In this document: in pieces, positions 35,686 to 44,077 of the stretch
Numbering within the stretch: position 1 is the stretch's first letter
How the letters are laid out: each line of letters begins with the position of its first letter
Assembly (NCBI GenBank): GCA_000442015.1
Contig: KE560785.1
Coordinates: forward strand, 4,690-48,766
DNA from: Rozella allomycis CSF55
Taxonomy: Eukaryota > Rozellomycota
DNA length: 44,077 bases
Direction of reading: 5' to 3'
The notes under the pieces: model-generated
What the model saw: only the letters and a program-made list of their open reading frames with translations
Databases searched by the model: none
Told to the model about the DNA's origin: nothing
Made by a program: the position numbers and the translations under genes

Positions 35686-36888
35686 ATGCCACCAAAAGGA
35701 AATTCAGCTCCTGTTCCCGCTGCTCGCTTTGGACGTGTAAAGTCAAATTTGAAAATGGGAGTTGTAGGGTTACCAAACGTAGGAAAGTCCTCGTTATTTA
35801 ATCTTCTCACTTCACAATCTGCAGCCGTCGAGAATTATCCTTTTTGTACTATTGAGCCAAATGAAGCAAGATGCCCTGTTCCTGACGAGCGTTATGAATT
35901 TTTATGTAGTCTCTGGAAGCCTCCTTCCACTCAACCTGCGTACTTACACGTCACTGACATCGCAGGTTTGATTCGTGGCGCTAGTGAAGGGGCTGGATTA
36001 GGAAATGCTTTCTTGTCTCATATTCAAGCGGTTGACGGAATTTTTCATGTAGTTCGAGTATTTGAAGACAATGATATTGTCCATGTTGATGATAGTGTTG
36101 ATCCTATACGTGACTTGGAAACAATTCAAAGTGAGCTTTGCAAAAAGGATTTGGACATTGTACGCAAAGCATATGCAGCCGAAGAACTTGCTGTGAAGAA
36201 AACTGGAGGCAAATTCAAGCTCTCGCCTTTATTTATTTCCACAATGGAAAAACTGCAAACTATGCTTGAAGGAAATATTCCAGTTAGAAGTGGAGAATGG
36301 ACAACATCTGAAATCGAATTAATTAATGAAAAAATGAGTTTGATCACCACTAAGCCTGTTATTTATCTTGCTAATATGAGCAAAGCTGACTACATTAGAA
36401 AGAAGAATAAATGGCTTCCCAAAATTCATGCATGGATACAATCTCATGGCGGTGGTAATTTAATACCATTTTCAGTTGAATTTGAACGTGAACTCTGGGA
36501 TCTTCATGAAGACCAGGAAGCAGCCCAGAAATTTCTTGCTGAGGCCGGAGTTGCTTCTGCTTTGCCAAAGATGATAAAGACAGGATATAAAGAGTTGAAT
36601 TTGATTTACTTTTTTACTGCAGGAGACAAAGAAGTAAGAGCATGGACAGTGTACAGCGGTGCCGCCGCCCCTGAAGCGGCATCTGTCATTCACACTGACT
36701 TTGGAAAAGCATTTATCAAAGCTGAAGTGGTATCATTTGAAGATTATAAATCATTGAATGAAGGTCAAAAAGGTATGGCTGCTGTCAAAGCTGCTGGAAA
36801 ATATCGCATCGAAGGAAAGACGTATATTGTTCAAGACGGAGACATCATTTACTTTCAAATTGGAACATTAAACCCTAAAAAGAAATAA
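35686..36888 (+). CDS. OLA1: OLA1/YchF-type Obg-like ATPase
   Basis: OLA1 is a translation-linked P-loop ATPase of the TRAFAC/Obg class, found in all domains. The intronless frame gives 400 residues, close to human OLA1 (396). Visible are MGVVGLPNVGKSSLFN (G1), ENYPFCTIEPNEARCPVPDE, TDIAGLIRGASEGAGLGNAF (G3), HVVRVFEDNDIVHVDDSVDP, and YLANMSKADYIRKKNKW, where the usual NKxD GTP motif is replaced by NMSK, as in the family's ATP-preferring members. A C-terminal TGS domain is also visible (ELNLIYFFTAGDKEVRAWTV to GDIIYFQIGT). The start MPPKG is the normal OLA1 N-terminus. Confidence 0.97.
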   Translation: MPPKGNSAPVPAARFGRVKSNLKMGVVGLPNVGKSSLFNLLTSQSAAVENYPFCTIEPNEARCPVPDERYEFLCSLWKPPSTQPAYLHVTDIAGLIRGASEGAGLGNAFLSHIQAVDGIFHVVRVFEDNDIVHVDDSVDPIRDLETIQSELCKKDLDIVRKAYAAEELAVKKTGGKFKLSPLFISTMEKLQTMLEGNIPVRSGEWTTSEIELINEKMSLITTKPVIYLANMSKADYIRKKNKWLPKIHAWIQSHGGGNLIPFSVEFERELWDLHEDQEAAQKFLAEAGVASALPKMIKTGYKELNLIYFFTAGDKEVRAWTVYSGAAAPEAASVIHTDFGKAFIKAEVVSFEDYKSLNEGQKGMAAVKAAGKYRIEGKTYIVQDGDIIYFQIGTLNPKKK

Positions 36889-37080
36889 ATATCGTATTAT
36901 TAGATTTATCTATTTTCTGCATTTTTCAATTAAAAAAATTTCACGGAACGAAATAATTGAATGATGAAGTCTGTGAATTTTAGCAAATTTCAAAGTTTCG
37001 GCTTTGAGGATTAAATATAGAATAGATCATTTTTTCGTAGATTGAAAGCGATAAAAACCTTTTGTTTGTTATCGCAACCA

Positions 37081-40000
37081 ATGGCATCCATTGCAGCAGT
37101 AACACATAGGTAAGCTCATAAATTTACATTGATAGTTACGTTTTTGGTCTGAAATCGGACATCAAAGAAAACATTCAGTTTGTAGATGAAGGTACAATTT
37201 TGTATCCCGCGGGATCTAATTTGGTGTTGTACCCGTTGGATCAAAAGACGCAAAAGTTTATACCTGTTTCAGAAATGGGAGACAGCATATCAGCTATTAG
37301 TTTGTCGCTGAACAAAAAGTTTTTGGCAATTGCAGAAAGAGGTGTTAATTCAACGATGCCTTTGGTCGTGATTTATGATCTTGTGACCATGAGGAGAAAG
37401 AAGGTCTTACAAATTAGTGAAGGAGATTCTAAAGTATATATTAAGATATTTATTAACAGGAAATTGTGAGTTTGTGTATGTCGTGCGATGCAAAGTATGT
37501 TGTGACCCAAACAGGTGCGCCTGATTGGACTTTGACGTATTGGAATTGGGAAAAGGGCAAGATACTGGGAAGTGTGCGATCTTCAAATGTAAATAATGCT
37601 CCAGTCACTCATGTTTCTTTTAATCCCCATGACATTACTCAAGTTTGTGTTACAGGAGACGGCATATTCAAGCTGTACAGGTATTCGGAAGGAATGGTTA
37701 AGCAATTTGGCTTTCAAAAAATCGAGGTTAAAGTAATTAGAGTTTTCTTTAATGAAAGACAATTCATTGCCATTCATGGCTTTCAGAAGACCGCGTTGCA
37801 GTGGCACTTGACGAGGGTCAAATATTTCTGTTTGAGAGTGGCGAGCACAAAGCTACATTTAATATATTTGAATCTGAAAGTGAAATCTCTAAAAAGACGT
37901 CTATTTTGAGTCTATTGTCATATTCGAAAGGATTTGCGTATGGAACTTCGCATGGAATAATTGGACTCTTTGAACGCACTGAAGACAAGGAACTTTACAG
38001 AAAAAGCAGAGAATTCAAGTTAAAAGAAGATAATGTTAAAATTACGTCGTTGGCTCTCAGTCCATCTGAAGATAATTTGATATGTGGGCTTGAAACAAAT
38101 CAAATGTATGCTATTTCGCTATCAAATGTGGATATCAAGGTATTGAAAAAGTTGGATGAAGATTTAGGCTGAAGAGCTTCAAATGGATCTTGTAGCGCAA
38201 CCATTCCATCATGGACAAATAACAGGGTTAGACACTTGCTTGAGAAAACCGCTGATAGTGACTTGCTCCAATGATAGATCTGTGCGTTTATGGAATTATT
38301 TGGATAATTCAATAGAATTGGTTAAATATTTTCCAGAAGAAGCTTACAGTGTAGCATTGCACCCGTCTGGATTGCTGATGCTTGTTGGATTTAATGATAA
38401 ACTGAGATTGATGAATATTTTGATTGATGATATAAGGCCATATAAGGAATTTACTATAAGGGGATGTAGAGAGGTAATTTTCAGAGTGATTTAGTATTAG
38501 TGTCGGTTTAGTAATGGAGGGCAGTACTTTGCTGCGGTGCATGGAAATACGATTCAAATATTTTCAACGTGGACTTTTGAGAATATTGGAAATCTTAAAG
38601 GCCACAATGGCAAAGTTCGATCGGTTTATTTTTCCTCTGATGATTCGCGAATAATATCTGCTGGGATGGATGGAGCGGTTTATGATTGGTCAATGAAAGA
38701 TTTGAAGCGTGATGGCGAGAATGTTCTTAAATCTTGTAGCTATACGTGTGCTATTGCTAGCCCTGATGGACACTCACTGTTTGCAGTTGGAAGTGATAAA
38801 ATGATCAAGGAAATAAAGGACTCGCAGATAGTTAAAGAAATTGAGAGTGATGTTGTGTTAACGCAAGTCGTCATGTCGCATTCAGGAAAGATGATGTTTG
38901 GGGGAACGACCAAGGGAGCAATAAGATCTCTCAAGTATCCATTTACAGAAGAATCTTTACCAACCGATTTTCAAGAACATCAGGCTCATTCAATGGCTGT
39001 AACAAAGATGAGAATATCGTTTGATGATCAATATCTTTTCACAACAAGTGAAGATGGAACTTTTTATATTTTCAAGATTAATGATAAAGAAGGCCGAGCA
39101 TTAAAAAGGGATGCTGATGTAACGTTTGCAGAAGAGGTAAAACTAGAATGATTTTAGTGAAAGATTCTTGTTACAAAATCTGATTTGGAAGAAAAGAATT
39201 CAATGATGGCTGAATTGAAAACCAGGGTGGATGAATTGAAATTGGAGAATGAATATCAATTAAGACTTAAAGACATGACGTACAATGAAAAGATTAAAGA
39301 CATCACTGAAAAGTTTACGCAAGAAATAGAAGCGCTTAAAATAACGCGATCTGTATTGAAAACAGATAAAGAAAAAGAGCAAGTGAGACATGAAGAAGAA
39401 ATGGCTGAAGTTAGAGATAAACATCAAAGAGAACTTCAAGTAACTAATGAAATAAACATTAATAGGAACTTGAAGCAGTTAATAATCAGAAATTGATGAA
39501 TGAATTTGAAAAATATCAAGATTTGCAAAAGAAGTTGACAGATTTGCAGCATACGTGGGAAAACCAACTTAGAGATACAAAATCGATGGGGTTGAGAGAA
39601 GCACAAAATATTAAAGAGCAATTTGAAGAGAAAATATTGGAAAGACAATCTGAAATCGACCAACTGCAAGAAGAAATGAAACTTCAATTGAAAGAATTTG
39701 AAGAGACAGTTAAAGAAATAGAAGAAGACGCTGATACAGAAATTGTTGAAATGAAAGTGAAATATGAGAAGAAACTTAAAGATGAAAGAGAAGCTAGTTT
39801 GAGATTGAAGGGAGAGAATGGAATCATGAAGAAAAAGTTTTCTACTCTGCAAAAAGAAATAGATGAACATAAAAGTGAAATACAAAGAATGTTTCAAGAA
39901 GAAAAGAAACTTCATTCTGTTATAAAATCATTAGAAAAAGATATAATTGGTCTCAAAAAAGAAGTATGTAATTAAACCCTAGTCAATTTAGATTCAAGAA

Positions 40001-40743
40001 AGAGATGAAACAATTCAAGACAAGGAAAAAAGAATTTATGATTTGAAAAAGAAAAATCAAGAATTAGAAAAGTTTAAATTTGTTTTAGATTACAAAATAA
40101 AAGAATTAAAGAAACAAATTGAACCAAAAGAAAAAGAAATTATTGGAATGACTCAACAAATAAAAGAAATGGACGATGAATTAGAACTCTACAATAAACA
40201 AAAAACTTCTATGGAGTTAAATTTACACGACATCAATTTGAAGTTAAAAGCAAGCGAAAAAGAAAAACTTAAAGAGAAAAGAAAAGCTACTGAATTAGAA
40301 TTCTACATTAAAAGATTTCAAAAAGATCTTCATCACACTGCCCAACTAATTCAAAAACCTCAAGAGTTAAAAGTAACAAAATAAGATTCATTATTATCAA
40401 GGAAGAAGTAACTAAAATGTTTCACTTGTTTTGTACTAAAATGGCTAAAAAACAAGAACTCGATGCAGAAATTCAACAAGAAAATGTCAGGCAAAGGGAA
40501 CATTTGGAAAGAACTGTATTCACCCTCAGGAAAAAACTATACAAAGATGGTCATGATCACAAATATGACAATATTAAAATTATGCAGGAAAATGTTTCAT
40601 TAATAGGGTATATCCATATTTCCATAGAAACTAGGGAAATTAATCAATTGAGAAAAGAGATTAAAGGTATGAGGCAAAGAGAAAAAGCTATTGACATCAA
40701 ATTACCAAAGATTGGCTCAACAACTGCAATCTTGGGTCAATAA
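37081..40743 (+). CDS. CFAP57: CFAP57 (WDR65) cilia and flagella protein
   Basis: CFAP57 is an axonemal WD40/coiled-coil protein that organises inner-arm dyneins near the nexin-dynein regulatory complex. Eleven exons (introns 26-29 nt) sum to 1,130 residues, an exact codon multiple. The N-terminal half has WD40 repeats ([75 protein letters not shown]). The C-terminal half is coiled coil, closely matching animal CFAP57 ([57 protein letters not shown]). The intron at about 39130 skips an internal TTTTAG and uses a later AG, keeping the standard length. It converges on lipase 2 with 47 nt between stops. Confidence 0.96.
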
Positions 40744-40790
40744 AATTTTTGTTACGATCGATTTTTTATTCTAAATGCTGTTGTTTCGGT

Positions 40791-41859
40791 TTAGTTGCAC
40801 ATAGGACCAAACACTACGTCCCATATGTATAGATGAGGGAGAATTGAATAAGATTTCAAAGAGTTGGAGCATTTTGGGTCTTCTTCGGCATCCTTTAATC
40901 ATGTGATCCAAATAACATTACCTTGCAAGTTTGAACAGTTTCGTAATTCACCCAAACTTCATTCGAATGATGCTGAAAGACAGGTGAGAGTGGAAGATGG
41001 GGAACCAAATCATTAGAATTGATTACACGCGTCAAGGATGCTCTATGTTCGGCGAATACTTTGTTGACATGGTTGGCAAATGCAGGATCTCCAATTCTTG
41101 GAGCTAGTATAACAATTAATATAAATGTTTACCTCCAAATGTTACCACTTCAACCTTATATTCCGGATTCAAATTCTCCAAAATATCCAAGCCAGCTAAA
41201 ACGGCCAAAGCACCGCCCTGTCCGTGTCCTGTAATGATTAATTCAGAAAATTTGGTTTCATCGTGCAACTTTGTTAATTCCTTGATAGCTTTGGACTTGA
41301 TAAACAGGTATGCCATGTGGAACCCTGAATACAATCTTTTGCTTTCGTCATTAAGTGACAGTGTAGAATCGGTACCAGCATGCCAAAGACCAGACACCCA
41401 GTCGCTGACAGATTCAGATCCTTTGAAACTAAGAATGGCTACATCCCCGTCAGTCTTTGATTTTTCAATCGCCAAGAACCCAGAGCCTCCAAGAACATCA
41501 GTCTTGAAATGCGAAACGACTCGAGTATTAGTAAAATAGTCGCATTTGCTTCCACAAGCCCATTGTCTTATGCTGTTCTCTGGGCAATACGCAACCGAAG
41601 AGTATCTGGCAGCTGCCAATAACTTTTGGTTGTCAGCGCTCAAAGTGCTTGGATCGAATGTTCTTTGGTTGTCTATAGGCAACGACTCGCCTGTCGCCTT
41701 CAAAGCGTTTTGCACGTATCTCTCATCCAGGTGTTTACCTAATTCGGAAGGAATCGTAATATCGCTAGAATAGAAACTGGACAATAGAAGCTTGGTTTGG
41801 AGCTGCAAGTATGCAAAGAACCAGGACAGAAACATGTTTTCTGGTGGCTGTGCAAGCAT
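40791..41859 (-). CDS. Class-3 lipase homologue, copy 2, with Gly replacing nucleophile Ser
   Basis: Three exons (introns 29 and 29 nt) give 336 residues from the ATG at 41859, or 328 from the second ATG at 41835, which gives the better signal-like start (MFLSWFFAYLQLQTKLLLSSF). It shares VAYCPENSIRQWACGSKC, ILSFKGSESVSDWV and LYSGFHMAYLF with copy 3, and ends WDVVFGPMCN. The catalytic elbow reads ITGHGQGGALAVLA: Gly (codon at 41221-41223) stands where copies 1 and 3 have Ser. The candidate catalytic Asp (NSNDLVPHLP) and His (FQHHSNEVW) remain, and the frame is intact. It is probably a non-hydrolytic pseudoenzyme, unless another residue serves. Confidence 0.88.
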
Positions 41860-42055
41860 GCTAATTTTGTATTTCCGGGCACGTGTTCTGAAATGGCACT
41901 TCGTGAATCAATCAATTTTGGGAAATCAGGTTGAAAAAAAACTATATATACAGAAAAAATAATATTCAAAGTATAAAGCTGCACGCATAATGAGATATGA
42001 TAAACCCCGTTGTATTCCTTTATAATTTATATATTTTATACCTTCAGTCTTCACC

Positions 42056-42372
42056 CTATTCCGTCTTGACTCTTGCCGGGTTTCTAATAGGAAAAGGGAG
42101 TTTTCTTCCCGGAAACCAGCTCATCCGAAATAATAACACTCCAAAGGAATGCCAGGATTTTCCAACAGTATCTTCGATCAACTTATCAGAAGATAGGTTT
42201 TGCCAAGTTATGTTGATAGCGTCTTTTATCTTTACATGATTTTGTCGCTGGGACTTCAAAATGAATTCTTATCCACGGGTTTCAGTTCCTTTCAACATCA
42301 GATGATTCCCTTTGATCTGCCTAAACACAGTCAGGATGATTTGATGGATTGTTTATAAACTCTCTTTGTGAT
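42056..42372 (-). pseudogene. Lipase relic with a micro-inversion of its N-terminal coding segment
   Basis: On the minus strand, about 42150-42235 reads KDAINITWQNLSSDKLIEDTV, matching residues 42-60 of lipase copy 3 (KDAINITGENLFFDNLIVDT). The residues that should precede it lie on the plus strand: 42236-42344 reads MILSLGLQNEFLSTGFSSFQ and continues to KHSQD, matching copy 3 residues 1-38. Just beyond, 42345-42372 matches the sequence directly upstream of copy 3 (TTGTTTATAAACTCTCTTTGT) in the same orientation as there. So about 109 bp holding the start of the gene has been flipped in place. Past EDTVGKSWHSFG the lipase homology fades. The rest of the lipase body is absent. Confidence 0.75.
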
Positions 42373-42961
42373 AAAAAATATAATCAGATTTTATGAAATT
42401 CCATGATCCCATCTACTTCTCTGCTTTCTTTTATTACATTTAGCTCAAACAAGTTACAACTCAAAAAATTGATAATTACTCTTAAAGAAAATATTAATCA
42501 TATTCAGTTTATTCAACCGCATTTTCCAGAAGGCACTAAATATGATGTATAGGTATTGTGGAATATAGTTGCCGTTAAAGTCGATGAAATGTTTCAAAAA
42601 CATTGTATTCAGAATATGAAAGTACTATAAGTTTGTCACCCATTGAAGAACCTGTTGAATAAACATTGAAATTTGCTACTAAAAAACTAATAAGAAATGC
42701 TTTTAGATTTATTGTCTTGAAGTTATTAAATTTTTGATATCTTCTATCTTACCAATCCATGTTATCGAAATCTCTGGCTGGCAGGAATGTGCAAATTGCA
42801 ATCAAAACTCAAAGTGGAGGTACTTTGTAGCCTTTCATATGATTGACTTTGAAGACTTCCTATTCGTTTTGACGGAAATCGGTAACTTTAATGACATAAA
42901 ATAAGTCGACATTAATTGAACATAAATTGGACTTTATTATCCACCTTTTACATATTGACTG
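42373..42961. other. Gene-poor interval between lipase relic and lipase 3
   Basis: About 590 nt of A/T-rich DNA. The only coding-like piece is a plus-strand 49-codon frame at 42403-42552 (MIPSTSLLSFITFSSNKLQL...PHFPEGTKYDV). In-frame coding-like sequence continues a little after its stop. No family is recognised and no standard-length intron gives a convincing extension. It may be decayed gene sequence. Confidence 0.4.
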
Positions 42962-44043
42962 TCAAACGCATAAAGGACCAAAAACAACATCCCATAGATG
43001 CAAATGAGGAATAATTGAAAATGATCTCGAAGATAGAGAGCATTCAGGATCTTCTACTGAAACATCCTATTTTTGTATGAATTAAGGGTCATACTTTGCA
43101 AGATTGTACCGTAGACATTCCAGATTTTGAATTGCACCAAATCTCATTAGAGTGATGTTGGAATCCCCATAAAGAAAGTGGAAGATGCGGGATCAAATCA
43201 TTGGAATTGGTTACACGAATTAACGTTGCATCATTCTTAATGAACAAATGATTGACGTAGCTGGAAAATGCAGAGTTGCCTATCCTAGGCTCTATTATAT
43301 CAAAAATTATTAAGCTTACGTCCAATCGTGATAACCTCGACTTTGTAGTTAGGATGTAAATTCTCCAAAATGTCCACTGCAGCCAAAACTGCCAAGACAC
43401 CGCCTTGGCTATGCCCTGTAACAAGTAGTTTTGAAAATTTGTAATTTTGATACAATTTTTGTAGTTCTTTGTTCAATTTTTCTCTGATAAAGATGTACGC
43501 CAAGTGAAAACCTGAGTGAATTCTCATGTCTTTGTCGAATTTGTTCCAAATTGAATCTGTTTGTGCACTCCAAAGGTTAGCCACCCAATTTCTTAAAGAA
43601 ACAGAACCTCTAAAGCTTAAAATGGCCACTTCTATGCCATTGCCATGATCGGATTTGTCGATTGCCAGAAAACCTCTACTATCGAATAGATCTGTTTGTA
43701 GATACGCTACTGCAGTAGTGTTTGGAAAATGTGCGCATCGCCTTCCACATGTCCATTTCATTATTTTCGGTGCTGGACAATATGCCACAGCAGAGTATCT
43801 TGCGGCTGTAAGAAGGGCTGCCTTTTTGGAATGAAGCTCGTCTCCTCTCACACGTGAAACAGTATCTACGATCAAATTATCAAAAAATAGGTTTTCTCCT
43901 GTGATATTGATAGCGTCTTTAACATACTTATCCTGACTGTGTTTAAGGAGATCGATGGGAATCTGATGTTGAAAGGAACTGAAACGCGTTGATAAGACTT
44001 CCCTTTGGAGTCCAAGTAATGTAAGAAACAGTGACAAAATCAT
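42962..44043 (-). CDS. Secreted class-3 lipase, copy 3
   Basis: Three exons (introns 28 and 28 nt) give 341 residues from the ATG at 44043. A signal peptide is visible (MILSLFLTLLGLQREVLS). The body has AARYSAVAYCPAPKIMKWTC then GRRC, LSFRGSVSLRNWVANLW, and the nucleophile elbow VTGHSQGGVLAVLA. The candidate catalytic Asp is in TNSNDLIPHLP and the candidate His in FQHHSNEIW. The C-terminus is WDVVFGPLCV. All catalytic elements are present, so it is probably an active extracellular acyl-ester hydrolase. It is the closest relative of the relic at 42056-42372 and of copy 2, indicating local tandem duplication. Confidence 0.92.
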
Positions 44044-44077
44044 GCTTTGATGGCTTGTTTATAAACTCTCTTTGTTA

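Overview
The window is nuclear DNA from a very compact, AT-rich eukaryote. Genes lie 10 to about 300 nt apart on both strands. I rebuilt 92 introns by joining conserved protein blocks across frame changes. All but one are about 26-31 nt long. After removing them, and the two unmerged assembly overlaps in the POLQ-like gene, every multi-exon model I summed gave a length divisible by three, except the Aquarius gene, which contains a sequencing gap. Three axonemal genes (KIF6-type kinesin, CFAP53, CFAP57) show a lineage with a motile flagellum. ATG16, SAC3, NAF1, NF-YB, a homeodomain factor and B12-associated MMAA fit an opisthokont. Several secreted class-3 lipases and a Cys-rich secreted protein suggest osmotrophy or parasitism. 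A zoosporic early-diverging fungus of Rozella/Cryptomycota type is my best guess, but this is inference, not a database match.

Layout. 0-9 kb: 5' end of an acidic protein (partial), ERO1, thymidylate kinase, SAC3, a secreted Cys-rich protein, a small coiled-coil ORF, NF-YB and CDC48. 9-13.3 kb: ATG16 with a WD40 half, MOB1, a small uncertain ORF and NAF1. 13.4-18 kb (minus strand): a POLQ-type helicase without a polymerase domain, then MMAA. 18-24 kb: an intronless bacterial-type membrane protein, MCMBP, a helical-repeat orphan and a Ser-rich orphan. 24.4-30 kb: KIF6, secreted lipase 1 and CFAP53. 29.8-33.6 kb: the spliceosomal helicase Aquarius, containing a 55-N gap. 34.4-40.7 kb: homeodomain factor, OLA1 and CFAP57. 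40.8-44 kb: a lipase with Gly in place of the nucleophile Ser, a lipase relic with a tiny inversion, and an intact lipase.

The most unusual signals concern splicing. Two MMAA introns and one ATG16 intron seem to end in TG or CG instead of AG. ATG16 also has a GC-AG intron. MOB1 has a 55-nt intron made of two abutting intron-sized units (27+28 nt) with an AG/GT junction, like a recursive splice site. Other strong observations are the probable bacterial gene transfer at 18074-18958 and the rapid turnover of the lipase cluster.

Three single-N positions are flanked by near-identical sequence. They look like unmerged contig ends and should not be read as biological duplications. Many open frames in this AT-rich DNA begin at TTG; I moved starts to ATG where one was available.
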